Source of the DNA: Alteromonas genovensis
GTDB lineage: Bacteria; Pseudomonadota; Gammaproteobacteria; Enterobacterales; Alteromonadaceae
Assembly (NCBI RefSeq): GCF_010500895.1
Contig: NZ_JAAAWO010000004.1
Span: 124,001-188,000 of the forward strand
Length of the DNA stretch: 64,000 nt
Direction: 5' to 3'
The notes below the pieces were generated by a model that had not been told where the DNA came from, did no database searches, and saw only the letters and a list, made by a program, of their open reading frames with translations. The translations under genes and the position numbers were made by a program. This document shows, piece by piece, positions 54,082-64,000 of this stretch (position 1 is the first letter of the stretch; each line of letters starts with the position of its first letter).

Positions 54082-54504
54082 CTACTCCTCACTTTTCAAC
54101 ATCTCTGTGACGATACCATCTGTAAAATATTTCAAACTTGCCCAAGCAAATAGTGCAATCTGGAGGATACCGAGATAGAGGTTTGGCTCAATCAGCATCA
54201 AAATATATATCACCAATGAAATGACAACGCCAATAAGGCGCCTAGCAAAATAAAAGACAAACATGCTAGATTGAATTTCCTTACCTCTAGCGACAACAGC
54301 CTTTGAAAGGTTGGCTACATTTTGCCCAAATATTATACAGGAAGCTAAAGACCAATCACCTGCTAATAAAATGGATTGCCAGCTTTTAAAATGAAGCAGT
54401 TTGATAAGCACTAAGATAATTAGAGGTAACAAAACAAAGAGATAGCCAGCTGTAAGATTCGCTAATAGCACCCGCTTTTTATGGTTAGTTATCGAAGAGG
54501 CCAC
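54082..54504 (-). CDS. Small membrane protein, accessory patch
   Basis: About 140 residues from GTG at 54504, with AAGG seven bases upstream; a TTG at 54528 would lengthen it. Three or four hydrophobic segments are visible (LFVLLPLIILVLIKLL, LASCIIFGQNVANL, VVISLVIYILMLIEP, ALFAWASLKYF). The N-terminus overlaps the end of the 285-residue gene, so translation is coupled. A membrane protein coupled to a soluble partner resembles the plan of effector-sensor pairs, but there is no recognised domain. Confidence 0.6.
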   Translation of the reverse strand: MASSITNHKKRVLLANLTAGYLFVLLPLIILVLIKLLHFKSWQSILLAGDWSLASCIIFGQNVANLSKAVVARGKEIQSSMFVFYFARRLIGVVISLVIYILMLIEPNLYLGILQIALFAWASLKYFTDGIVTEMLKSEE

Positions 54505-55342
54505 TTTGAGTACCTTTATAACGCTCAATGCTCAATACGTTTGTGATTTTAGCGTTCTTGATCTCTGTACCCGTTGGTAAATCATATACGTCATACTCTA
54601 TCTCGGCAGTTACCACGTCTTTTGCGCTGATAGGTGCTATGTCAACCTCTTGATACCGCTTCAACCATTCTTCGTTTTGAACTTTTGCATAGAAAGTCAG
54701 GTTGTTTTTAAGAGCAGTTACAGCCCATGCCTGAGAGCCCTGATTAACTGAGATTTTGACCCTGATTTGTAATTGACCTTTGAAATGGCTGACTTTTGCT
54801 GAAAACATTTCCTTCGGGTCACCAGTGAAACGCCACATCATGTTCATATCGCTCCGACTCGTAGACGAACTAATCCGCAAAGTTTCTCCATTCATAGTAC
54901 TATCATTCGCAGCAGAAAGTGATTGGAGAACTTCAGCTAATCTTTTAGGGTCGACGATAGGTGGATTTATGGCTTCTCCTGTTGAATCTAACGCTCGAGT
55001 CAGTCGCTCCTCTAGACCTTGGGCTATTGCCATTACTTCTTCTTCTGAAGAGGTTTCTTCAACTGCTGTTAAATCACTATGCAGATGCACAGCTGAGTCA
55101 AATATTGACTCAGCTACTAGACTTTTCAAGCGCCCTTTTGCTGCCCCCAATCTGCTTTTAATGGAGCCGTGATTGACGGAGATTAACTGAAAAGTAAAAT
55201 CATCCTTTAAACCAATAGACTCTGCTAGTAGATTTCCTAAATCGTCGTAGCTTTTGACATATTTTGCCATTGTATCGAAGACTGCGGCGGGATTACTGCG
55301 GTTAGGCAGGTAGTCATATTTCAACTCTAAATCAGATTCCAT
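54485..55342 (-). CDS. Uncharacterised soluble protein, accessory patch
   Basis: 285 residues with no signal. The N-terminal part (ELKYDYLPNRSNPAAVFDTM, then FTFQLISVNHGSIKSRLG) alternates helix and strand; the C-terminal half is beta-rich with VSHFKGQLQIRVKISVNQ and an EIEYDVYDLPTGTEIKNAKI strand series. No catalytic motif is seen. It is the first gene of a coupled pair with the small membrane protein, and it starts after the terminator that isolates groEL. Origin by transfer is likely from composition and lack of recognisable relatives; this is inference. Confidence 0.6.
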   Translation of the reverse strand: MESDLELKYDYLPNRSNPAAVFDTMAKYVKSYDDLGNLLAESIGLKDDFTFQLISVNHGSIKSRLGAAKGRLKSLVAESIFDSAVHLHSDLTAVEETSSEEEVMAIAQGLEERLTRALDSTGEAINPPIVDPKRLAEVLQSLSAANDSTMNGETLRISSSTSRSDMNMMWRFTGDPKEMFSAKVSHFKGQLQIRVKISVNQGSQAWAVTALKNNLTFYAKVQNEEWLKRYQEVDIAPISAKDVVTAEIEYDVYDLPTGTEIKNAKITNVLSIERYKGTQSGLFDN

Positions 55343-55402
55343 TCCTATTCTCTACTTTTTATTTTCTAATCAAATCTTAACGCTTACCGACTCAAATACA
55401 AC

Positions 55403-55438
55403 AAAAAAGGCGCTGAGTCTAAACCCAACGCCTTTTTT
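55403..55438. terminator. Terminator downstream of groEL
   Basis: AAAAAAGGCG (55403-55412) pairs with CGCCTTTTTT (55429-55438). It separates the groESL transcript from the accessory genes. Confidence 0.9.
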
Positions 55439-55545
55439 AACGCTTCTTATTGTCCTACATCACTGTCTACATTTGAGTATACTTAACTGTACACATCAAA
55501 TATAAACCCTTAATTTTTAAAGGACTATAAGAGACAGCAATTGAT

Positions 55546-57189
<1,644 letters not shown>

Positions 57190-57226
57190 TCAATTCCTCT
57201 CTAATTCGGTTAAACGTTAGTCGTTA

Positions 57227-57517
57227 TTACTCAACAATCGCTAGGATGTCGCTTTCGCTAAGGATTAGAACTTCTTCACCATCCAGCTTTTCTGTTTTAA
57301 CGCCGTAACCGTCACTGAAAATAACGGTGTCGCCAACTTTTACGTCTAGCGCTTTAATATCACCATTCTCAAGTATGCGACCATTACCCACAGCGATGAC
57401 TTCACCGCGAGTTGATTTTTCTGCTGCAGAACCAGTCAGAACGATACCGCCTGCAGATTTACTTTCTTGCTCTGCGCGTTTAATTATTACGCGGTCGTGT
57501 AAAGGACGAATTGCCAT
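57227..57517 (-). CDS. groES: Co-chaperonin GroES
   Basis: 96 residues from the ATG at 57517, which has AGGAG eight bases upstream; an earlier in-frame start would add eight residues not found in Gro[18 protein letters not shown], the mobile loop [19 protein letters not shown] and the C-terminal [16 protein letters not shown] are diagnostic. It forms the heptameric lid for GroEL. Confidence 0.99.
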   Translation of the reverse strand: MAIRPLHDRVIIKRAEQESKSAGGIVLTGSAAEKSTRGEVIAVGNGRILENGDIKALDVKVGDTVIFSDGYGVKTEKLDGEEVLILSESDILAIVE

Positions 57518-57637
57518 TTTCAAGTCTCCTGAAAATTCCACTATTCAAATTAAAGAATATTCAACATTCACTGTTTTGAATGTTGATTGCCTGGAACGCT
57601 CATTGCTGAGCAGTTAAAATGTTATCTGCACGGATAA

Positions 57638-57664
57638 ATGGGGCAGTACCCAAACAAGTTCAAG
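57638..57664 (-). promoter_or_regulatory. Sigma-32 heat-shock promoter of groESL
   Basis: On the minus strand, CTTGAA (57664-57659) and CCCCAT (57643-57638) match the heat-shock -35 and -10 elements (CTTGAAA, CCCCATNT) at a suitable spacing of about 15 bases. The groES ATG is about 120 bases downstream. Confidence 0.88.
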
Positions 57665-57762
57665 TGTTTTTCCACAAAAAAATGTAAAAAAATTGATTTT
57701 TTTGCGAAATACACGTGTTTGGGGGGATTAGTTTGAGGATGAGACGGCTCAGCATCAAATCA

Positions 57763-57794
57763 AAACCTACTCGCTAGCGGTATCAAGTAGGTTT
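57763..57794 (-). terminator. Terminator at the fxsA stop codon
   Basis: AAACCTACT (57763-57771) pairs with AGTAGGTTT (57786-57794), followed on the minus strand by a short T-rich run. The stem includes the stop codon of fxsA. Confidence 0.7.
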
Positions 57795-58350
57795 ACTTCA
57801 AACGCTTGTCTTCGTCGTTTTGCGTATTGTCCGTGTATTCACCTTCAATCACATCGTCTTTGTTCTTCGCTGATGTATTAAATGGCGAACCATTACTATC
57901 AAAGGGATCATTACCAAAGGGGCTTTGTTGTCCGTTTGTATTGAAGCCACTTGCGCCTGGTCCAGCACCACCAGCTCCCGCACCGGGCATAACAACGCGC
58001 ATTTTCATGTGCTTGCTCACCTGCGCAGCAAGTAAATGTCGCGTTCCGGGTAATACAAACATGAAACCTAATATGTCGGTGATAAAGCCTGGGGTCACTA
58101 ATAATACGCCAGCCACCACTAGCATTAACCCTTCAACAAGCTCTTTTCCCGGCATTTCGTTGCGCTGCATTTTTGCCTGCGCGGTTTGAAGGGTACTTAT
58201 CCCCTCACGCTTTACAAAATAAGAGCCAATGAAAGCGGTAAGAATAACAATCCCTATTGTGTTCCAACCGCCAATAATGCTGCCAACATTAACCAGTAAG
58301 GCGATTTCTAAAATAGGAAGTACGGCAAATAAAATGAATAAAACCCGCAA
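57793..58350 (-). CDS. fxsA: FxsA family membrane protein
   Basis: 185 residues. Three or four membrane helices: VLFILFAVLPILEIALLV, then GGWNTIGIVILTAFIGSYFV and LMLVVAGVLLVTPGFITDIL, with the FxsA hallmark TPGFITD. A Gly/Pro-rich C-terminal tail (GAGAGGAGPGASG) and acidic end follow. FxsA affects phage F exclusion of T7 in E. coli; its normal role is unclear. The place upstream of groES is common in this group. Confidence 0.95.
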   Translation of the reverse strand: MRVLFILFAVLPILEIALLVNVGSIIGGWNTIGIVILTAFIGSYFVKREGISTLQTAQAKMQRNEMPGKELVEGLMLVVAGVLLVTPGFITDILGFMFVLPGTRHLLAAQVSKHMKMRVVMPGAGAGGAGPGASGFNTNGQQSPFGNDPFDSNGSPFNTSAKNKDDVIEGEYTDNTQNDEDKRLK

Positions 58351-58910
58351 GGTGAGTCCTCTTTAAACAGTCTATTAAGTGATATATGGGTGTTGAGCCC
58401 AAAAGCAATCAAAGGTTCGTTTGCTTTCGGTTAAATACAGGTTCAATACGACCGATAACTACTGCTATCGAAAACCGTGAGCTAGCTACACTTGCGTGAA
58501 ACAATATTTGGACACCAACGGTCTAACTATCTATCAGTTCTACTTTATATCCGATTTACTTTACGTCAGTTTTACTATGACTCAATCACTTGCAGTAATT
58601 TACCATACTCTATTTCAGGACGGGATAACCGCTGTTACGAAAGTATGCAGCTGTTAAGTAGATAGTCTTGCCCTTATTTACGGTGAAGTATATCTAACCC
58701 TATACCGTATTTTGGTATAGTTAAGCACCTTTTGTAAGGTCGGCGTGTATAAACGCTAGTAAAAGTACAGAACCAGTACTAATTCATTACTAAGCTAATA
58801 CTTGGCCAATACAAAGAAAACACCGAGCACATTAGCAATTGCGCTGACTTTACTGGCAGTAGCTTAAAATAAGCAATTTAGAACTCACAATAGAAGTTGA
58901 AGTTATTAAT
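58351..58910. other. Divergent fxsA/dsbD intergenic region
   Basis: 560 bases without a credible gene. A seven-base inverted repeat, CTATACC (58700-58706) and GGTATAG (58714-58720), about 190 bases upstream of dsbD, could be an operator. Otherwise I see no terminator or known regulator site. Confidence 0.4.
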
Positions 58911-60785
58911 ATGATTAATGCCCTACTAAACCGAGTGTCGACATTATCTCTGCCCCGTCGAACGTGTGCTTTTACCACAATGGTATTTTTAATTTTTCTT
59001 CTTTTAGTGAACGCGTTATCAGTAACCGCCGCTGCGCAAGCACAATTCCCCAACAGCCTAGACAACGCATTCTCACAAGAGCCTGAGTTTTTAGACGTTG
59101 AGCAGGCGTTTGCCTTCGACTTCAAACAAAAAGACAGCACCCTAACGCTAACATTTACTATTGCAGATGGTTATTACCTGTATAAAAAGCAGTTTAAATA
59201 CGTCGCTAAAGACGCCGCAATAGGCGAAGCTATCTACCCAAAAGGGGTAATAATTGAAGATGAGTTTTACGGCAAGTCGGAAGTGTTTTATAACAGCGTC
59301 AGCATAACGCTTCCCCTAGAAGAGGCCTCTTCTGATGGCGTGGTGAAAGTGCGTTATCAAGGCTGTGCAGATGCTGGGCTTTGCTACCCACCCACGATAA
59401 AAGTCGTTTATCTCAATGAAATCGTTAGTGATGGGCAAGTAGCAGCTCAAAATGGCGTTTTAGCACCAGAGAGTGAACAGTTTTCCCTTGCCAACAGGTT
59501 AATTAATAAAGAAAACCTCCCTCTTACTCTGATGTTATTCTTTATCTTGGGTATCGGCCTTGCGTTTACTCCTTGTGTATTCCCTATGTACCCCATTGTG
59601 TCAGGCATTGTTATTGGTCAGGGTAATACAAAAAGCCTCTCTCATTCTTTTTGGCTTACCTTTGTTTACGTACAAGGCATGGCAATTACCTACTCTCTAC
59701 TTGGATTGGTTGTGGCAGTAGCGGGGGCGCAATTTCAAGCGGCGCTTCAGCACCCTGTTGTGCTAGGTGTTTTCATTGCTTTATTTGCCACGTTAGCCGT
59801 GGCCCTGTTTGGCGGTTTTGAAATACAACTGCCTGCAAAGTGGCAAGAAAAGCTCACCTCAGCAAGCAACAGCCAAACCCCCGGCAGCTTCGTGGGCGTA
59901 TTTATTATGGGCGTGCTGTCGGGGCTCATTGCCTCGCCGTGCACCACTGCGCCACTTACCGGCATATTGTTATTCATCGCACAAACGGGCGATATGACCC
60001 TTGGATTTATTTCCCTCTATTTACTAAGTATTGGCATGGGCATTCCGCTGATCATATTTGGCGTTACAGGCGGAAAATTGCTGCCAAAAGCGGGGAACTG
60101 GATGAACGTCGTTAAGGTAACATTCGGCTTCATGATGCTGGCCGTCGCCATAGTGTTTGTAGAGCGGTTGTGGAACAGCTTGTATTCAGACTTTTTGTGG
60201 GCAGCACTTGGCTTCGGTTTATTTGGGTACTATTGGAAGTTAAATCGCGCGACGCCTAACAGCAAAATGAAGTTATTGCGGGCCATGTTGGTAGCGGCAG
60301 GCGTTATGGGAAGTGCAGGCATTACTTATCAAACCGGGGAAAACGTTGGGCTTTGGGGCGAAAAAGTGACTCACCCTGAATTTATTAAGGCAAGAGATCT
60401 TACCGATTTACAGCAGAAGATAGCAAAGGCTAACGACAACGGCCAAACGGTAATGGTAGACCTTTACGCCGACTGGTGCACGGCGTGTAAAGAGTTCGAG
60501 AAATACACCTTCCCAGATCAAAACGTGGTTAACGCGCTGAGCAATACCGTATGGATGCAGATGGACCTTACCGATAACACGCCACAGCGTCAGGAAGTGT
60601 TTGATAAATTTGAAGTGCTTGGCTTACCGACTATTTTATTTTTTGATAAAAAAGGTGAAGAGTTGAGACAGTCACGGGTAACCGGGTTTATGAAAGCCGA
60701 TGACTTCGCAACGCACGTTAACAATGCGCTTGCCGACAGTGCGCTTACTGGCAGCGCCGCTGCAGATAATGCCCGCGACGAGTAG
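58911..60785 (+). CDS. dsbD: Thiol:disulfide interchange protein DsbD
   Basis: 624 residues in three domains. A signal peptide (VFLIFLLLVNALSVTAAAQA) leads to the periplasmic alpha domain with YQGCADAGLCYPP, whose two cysteines exchange disulfides. The central beta domain has eight helices with the redox Cys in FTPCVFPMYPI and IASPCTTAPLTG. The C-terminal gamma domain is thioredoxin-like with ADWCTACKEFE. It carries electrons from cytoplasmic thioredoxin to the periplasm for disulfide isomerisation and cytochrome c maturation. It overlaps the next frame only slightly. Confidence 0.96.
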   Translation: MINALLNRVSTLSLPRRTCAFTTMVFLIFLLLVNALSVTAAAQAQFPNSLDNAFSQEPEFLDVEQAFAFDFKQKDSTLTLTFTIADGYYLYKKQFKYVAKDAAIGEAIYPKGVIIEDEFYGKSEVFYNSVSITLPLEEASSDGVVKVRYQGCADAGLCYPPTIKVVYLNEIVSDGQVAAQNGVLAPESEQFSLANRLINKENLPLTLMLFFILGIGLAFTPCVFPMYPIVSGIVIGQGNTKSLSHSFWLTFVYVQGMAITYSLLGLVVAVAGAQFQAALQHPVVLGVFIALFATLAVALFGGFEIQLPAKWQEKLTSASNSQTPGSFVGVFIMGVLSGLIASPCTTAPLTGILLFIAQTGDMTLGFISLYLLSIGMGIPLIIFGVTGGKLLPKAGNWMNVVKVTFGFMMLAVAIVFVERLWNSLYSDFLWAALGFGLFGYYWKLNRATPNSKMKLLRAMLVAAGVMGSAGITYQTGENVGLWGEKVTHPEFIKARDLTDLQQKIAKANDNGQTVMVDLYADWCTACKEFEKYTFPDQNVVNALSNTVWMQMDLTDNTPQRQEVFDKFEVLGLPTILFFDKKGEELRQSRVTGFMKADDFATHVNNALADSALTGSAAADNARDE

Positions 60786-61689
60786 CATCATCACTCTGCG
60801 GCGTGGACTACATAAGTGGCAAGGTAAGTGGCTACATAAAAAACCTGCGAATGATCGGTTACGAGCATTCTTTGTGTGGGCGTTGGATGCTTGGCCCTTG
60901 ATTGCTTGGGCTTTATTTATTTGGCCATGGCCCCTTCAGGCATCAGCAACTCACGCCTTATCCACACAGCGAGAGGGTTGCTTTGATGAGCGCCGCTTTT
61001 GCTTTTTGTTAAGTGAAAAAGACGACACCAGCGGTAGCTATGTCATACGCGTTCAGCGTTACATCGATTTACCCGTAGCTTTAACGCTGTATTCAACAGA
61101 CCTAGGTTATACAGCCCACGCCAATGCTTTTTTAGCTAATAACGATCCTATTGTTTTAGGAGAGACCCAGTCACCATCTCGCTTTTTCTCCACCATGCGC
61201 GTGAAATGGACAGTAGGTAATATTAGTGCCGCTCACAATAGTGAATATCGTTATGCGTCTCCGTTGCAACCTCAACAAAACTACCCTATTGTGCAGGGCG
61301 TTAACGGAAAGTTTAGTCACTTTGGTGTATCTAAATATGCTCTGGATTTTGGTGCTAGTGAAGGCACACCGGTGCTTGCGGCGCGAGGGGGTATTGTTAT
61401 AGACACCAAGCGCAATGGGAAAAAAGGCGGACCTACTCCAGATTTCGCGAAACATGCAAATTACGTTGCCATTTTGCATGACGATGGAACCACCGGTGAA
61501 TATTATCACCTCAAATATGAAGGTGTTGTGGTAAAACGAGAGCAACGAATTACCCAAGGGCAACTTATCGGGTACACCGGAAATACCGGCTTTTCGTCTC
61601 TTCCCCACCTGCATTTCGGCGTATACGTGGCAAAATTTCACGGTCGCTATCAAAGCGTTCCGTTTTCACTACAGAACTCTCGCCTTTAG
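60769..61689 (+). CDS. Secreted M23-family metallopeptidase
   Basis: About 306 residues if it starts at the ATG at 60769, which overlaps dsbD by 17 bases; no good SD marks this or another start, and a GTG at 60874 would also give a signal segment. The hydrophobic segment has a pentapeptide repeat (WALDA WPLIA WALFI WPWPL). The lysostaphin-type zinc site shows KFSHFGVSKYALDFGASEGT (first His and Asp) and LPHLHFGVYV (final His). It should cleave peptidoglycan cross-bridges or peptides in the periplasm. Possibly co-transcribed with dsbD. Confidence 0.85.
   Translation: MPATSSIITLRRGLHKWQGKWLHKKPANDRLRAFFVWALDAWPLIAWALFIWPWPLQASATHALSTQREGCFDERRFCFLLSEKDDTSGSYVIRVQRYIDLPVALTLYSTDLGYTAHANAFLANNDPIVLGETQSPSRFFSTMRVKWTVGNISAAHNSEYRYASPLQPQQNYPIVQGVNGKFSHFGVSKYALDFGASEGTPVLAARGGIVIDTKRNGKKGGPTPDFAKHANYVAILHDDGTTGEYYHLKYEGVVVKREQRITQGQLIGYTGNTGFSSLPHLHFGVYVAKFHGRYQSVPFSLQNSRL
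60877..60936 (+). repeat. Four 15-bp tandem units in the M23 signal segment
   Basis: TGGGCGTTGGATGCT, TGGCCCTTGATTGCT, TGGGCTTTATTTATT and TGGCCATGGCCCCTT are adjacent and in frame, encoding WALDA, WPLIA, WALFI and WPWPL. Unit loss or gain would change the length of the hydrophobic core by five residues. Confidence 0.8.
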
Positions 61690-61983
61690 CTTACAACTTT
61701 TCAAGAAATCGCTGAAAACCACGCATGGCAGGTGATACACCGCTTGAAAAAGCAACGTTTCATTAACAATAAAAACACCCAAACCACGTTTGTGTAGCGA
61801 AAACTTTGCGTCGAAAACACCTGATTAGACCAGTATTTTGCTGCTAAATCTTTCTCTATCTCTATAATCAACACATAAACTTAAAAACGGAACCGGTTAT
61901 TGGCTTTTTTTCGTGCAACTGACGGCAAACTTTGTTGAAATAACGAATACCACGACAGTTACACGAAGATAGCAGCAAATTAG

Positions 61984-62424
61984 ATGAATATTTTGTTATT
62001 AAATGGCCCTAACTTAAATATGTTAGGCCAAAGAGAACCCGACAAGTATGGCACGCAAACTTTGCAAGACATCGTTGATGACTTGCAAGCTCAAGCTGCC
62101 TCCAGCGATGTGACGCTTTCGCATTTTCAGTCTAACTCTGAGCATGCACTTATTGAGCGCATACACGACGCTATGGGTAATACAGATGCCATCATCATTA
62201 ACCCTGCTGCATTCACGCACACAAGTGTGGCCATCCGCGACGCGCTCTTGAGTGTGAGCATTCCGTTTATCGAAGTTCATTTGTCGAATGTTCACGCTCG
62301 TGAACCTTTTCGTCATCATTCCTATTTTTCTGATGTTGCAGCTGGTGTCATTGTTGGCCTTGGCCCTATGGGCTATTCCCTTGCACTAACCGCAGCAATC
62401 AATTTACCGAAATCGCAAAAATAA
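61984..62424 (+). CDS. aroQ: Type II 3-dehydroquinate dehydratase
   Basis: 146 residues, a standard length. It begins [23 protein letters not shown], with the catalytic Tyr in KYGTQTL and the general-base region [14 protein letters not shown]. The sequences [17 protein letters not shown] and [20 protein letters not shown] complete the active site. It removes water from 3-dehydroquinate in the shikimate pathway. It precedes accB by 14 bases, the classical aroQ-accB-accC arrangement. Confidence 0.98.
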   Translation: MNILLLNGPNLNMLGQREPDKYGTQTLQDIVDDLQAQAASSDVTLSHFQSNSEHALIERIHDAMGNTDAIIINPAAFTHTSVAIRDALLSVSIPFIEVHLSNVHAREPFRHHSYFSDVAAGVIVGLGPMGYSLALTAAINLPKSQK

Positions 62425-62438
62425 CGCAGAGAAAGAAC

Positions 62439-62894
62439 ATGGATATTAGAAAGATAAAGAAACTCATCGAGCTAGTTGAAGAGTCTGGTGTAGCTGAACT
62501 AGAAATTACCGAGGGTGAAGAGTCAGTACGTATTCACCGTGGTCCAACTGGCGTTCATGCCCCAGTAAACTACAGCTTTGCAGCACCGGCGGCGCCACAA
62601 CAACCGCCAGCACAAGCCCCAGCTGCGCCCGAAGCAGTATCTGAACCAGCAGCACCAACCGGCCATGTGGTTAAATCGCCAATGGTAGGAACCTTCTATC
62701 GCGCGTCTTCACCTACTGCAAAAGCGTTTGCCGAAGTAGGTCAGCAAGTTAAAGTTGGCGATACACTTTGTATTGTTGAAGCCATGAAAATGATGAACCA
62801 AATCGAGTCTGATAAAGCCGGTGTTGTTAAAGCAATCTTAGTAGAGAACCAAGATCCGGTTGAATTCGACCAACCTATGTTCATCATCGAATAA
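62439..62894 (+). CDS. accB: Biotin carboxyl carrier protein of acetyl-CoA carboxylase
   Basis: 151 residues. An N-terminal helical domain ([20 protein letters not shown]) is joined by a Pro/Ala-rich linker (about residues 47-73) to the biotinyl domain. Biotin is attached to Lys117 in [10 protein letters not shown]. It shuttles carboxyl groups between AccC and the transferase for fatty-acid synthesis. Co-transcribed with accC. Confidence 0.98.
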   Translation: MDIRKIKKLIELVEESGVAELEITEGEESVRIHRGPTGVHAPVNYSFAAPAAPQQPPAQAPAAPEAVSEPAAPTGHVVKSPMVGTFYRASSPTAKAFAEVGQQVKVGDTLCIVEAMKMMNQIESDKAGVVKAILVENQDPVEFDQPMFIIE

Positions 62895-62908
62895 GTGAGC
62901 AATTCACA

Positions 62909-64000
62909 ATGTTAGATAAAGTACTTATTGCTAACCGTGGTGAAATTGCCCTACGTATTTTGAGAGCCTGTAAAGAACTAGGCATCAAGACAGTAGCCGT
63001 GCACTCCACTGCGGATAAAAATTTAAAGCACGTATTACTCGCCGATGAATCCATTTGTATCGGAAAAGCGTCTGCAACCGAGAGTTACCTGAATATTCCT
63101 CGTATTATTGCAGCAGCAGAAGTAACTAATTCAATTGCTATCCACCCTGGCTACGGCTTCTTAGCGGAAAATGCTGATTTTGCAGAAGCAGTAGAAAAAA
63201 GCGGTTTTATCTTTATTGGCCCAACTGCAGACACCATTAACCTGATGGGCGATAAAGTATCAGCTATCAATGCAATGAAAAAAGCAGGGGTGCCTTGTGT
63301 TCCTGGTTCTGATGGTCCGTTGACAGACGATAACGAGCGCAATAAAACCATAGCCAAACGCATTGGTTACCCAATCATTGTTAAAGCTGCTGGTGGCGGT
63401 GGTGGTCGCGGAATGCGTGTAGTGCGCAGCGAAGGCGAGCTCGTAAAAGCCATAGAAACTACTCAAGCAGAAGCAGGCGCCGCTTTTGGCAACCCCACTG
63501 TCTACATGGAAAAGTTCTTGGAGAACCCTCGCCACGTAGAGATACAGGTACTGGCCGATGGGCAAGGTAACGCTATTCACTTAGGTGAGCGAGACTGTTC
63601 TATGCAGCGTCGTCACCAAAAAGTGGTAGAAGAAGCGCCAGCACCTGGAATTTCGGAGCAAATGCGAACCAAAATTGGCGATCGCTGCCGCAGAGCGTGT
63701 GTTGAAATAAACTATCGTGGTGCGGGAACCTTTGAGTTCCTATACGAGAACGGCGAGTTTTATTTCATTGAAATGAATACGCGTATTCAAGTAGAGCACC
63801 CAGTATCTGAGATGATCACAGGCGTAGATTTAATCAAAGAGCAGCTTCGTATAGCTGCAGGTCAGCCTCTGTCTATTGACCAGTCGCAAATTCAAATTCG
63901 CGGCCACGCTATTGAATGCCGTATTAACGCTGAAGACCCTCAAACTTTTATTCCAAGCCCTGGTTTAATCAATATGTTTCATGCTCCAGGTGGCTTGGGT
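62909..64000 (+). CDS. accC: Biotin carboxylase AccC, N-terminal part cut by window edge
   Basis: The ATG at 62909 lies 14 bases after the accB stop, and 364 codons are visible to the end of the window with no stop. Start [20 protein letters not shown], then [17 protein letters not shown], the glycine-rich ATP loop [14 protein letters not shown] and the catalytic region [20 protein letters not shown]. Normal length is about 450 residues, so roughly 80 are missing. It carboxylates biotin on AccB using ATP and bicarbonate. Confidence 0.98.
   Translation, partial: MLDKVLIANRGEIALRILRACKELGIKTVAVHSTADKNLKHVLLADESICIGKASATESYLNIPRIIAAAEVTNSIAIHPGYGFLAENADFAEAVEKSGFIFIGPTADTINLMGDKVSAINAMKKAGVPCVPGSDGPLTDDNERNKTIAKRIGYPIIVKAAGGGGGRGMRVVRSEGELVKAIETTQAEAGAAFGNPTVYMEKFLENPRHVEIQVLADGQGNAIHLGERDCSMQRRHQKVVEEAPAPGISEQMRTKIGDRCRRACVEINYRGAGTFEFLYENGEFYFIEMNTRIQVEHPVSEMITGVDLIKEQLRIAAGQPLSIDQSQIQIRGHAIECRINAEDPQTFIPSPGLINMFHAPGGLG

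Noticed and set aside
51927..55342. Prophage or integrative element
   Set aside because: No integrase, transposase, tRNA target or flanking direct repeat was found, only unusual composition.
61171..61653. 160-codon minus-strand frame opposite the M23 peptidase
   Set aside because: The plus-strand frame holds the complete zinc-peptidase motifs; no evidence supports the antisense one.

Overview
The window looks like chromosomal DNA of a marine gammaproteobacterium of the order Alteromonadales, most likely Alteromonas or a close relative. This is inferred from gene content and order (glmU/glmS with a DeoR regulator, groESL-fxsA-dsbD, aroQ-accB-accC, a three-subunit pnt operon, a TonB receptor, a FadL porin) and from moderate GC judged by eye. 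I see no rRNA, tRNA, CRISPR array, transposase, integrase or prophage. About 58 protein genes cover most of the window; the first (MFS transporter) and last (accC) are cut by its edges.

Layout. 0-2 kb: end of an MFS transporter, a Fur-box-controlled siderophore-interacting flavoprotein, and a CsbD stress protein. 2.1-8.1 kb: the least ordinary part. It holds an ECF sigma factor, its anti-sigma factor and a lipoprotein (overlapping genes), a divergent exported subtilase, and then on the minus strand an outer-membrane barrel, a secreted protein made largely of in-register four-residue repeats, and an uncharacterised periplasmic protein. The repeat-protein mRNA would fold its ribosome-binding site and start codon into a long hairpin, and further hairpins separate it from the barrel gene. 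8.2-19 kb: arfB, an alpha/beta hydrolase, an orphan Xre/ParS-type antitoxin-like gene, cytochrome b561 with yceI, ndh, a TonB-dependent receptor, a DUF2721 protein, a lipoprotein nucleosidase and fadL. 19-25.4 kb: an NADPH-dependent oxidoreductase, a diguanylate cyclase, a hybrid histidine kinase paired with a substrate-binding protein, and a PQ-loop-like membrane protein. 25.4-30.7 kb: UDP-GlcNAc precursor genes (glmS, DeoR regulator, Gfo/Idh/MocA oxidoreductase, glmU). 31-37 kb: a GGDEF protein with a degenerate signature, an alkylation-repair operon (Ada-AlkA fusion, Ogt, EamA) and a class-C-type serine hydrolase. 37-43 kb: speA and pntA1-pntA2-pntB. 43-52 kb: small and secreted proteins, ppiC, a LysR regulator with a divergent quinone-oxidoreductase-like gene, a DUF4437 cupin, an SDR, a 2OG-Fe(II) oxygenase and a DUF885 peptidase. 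52.5-55.4 kb: an AT-rich patch of four unrecognised genes, two of them membrane proteins, that looks acquired. 55.5-64 kb: core genes groEL, groES (with a clear sigma-32 promoter), fxsA, dsbD, an M23 peptidase, aroQ, accB and accC.

A second theme is a scatter of short-period tandem arrays (units of 7-15 bp). The best is nine degenerate 13-bp units between ndh and the TonB receptor. Related arrays sit in several other intergenic spaces and two run into coding sequence, so local slippage appears to be active in this genome.

All family assignments come from reading the protein sequences; no search was run.
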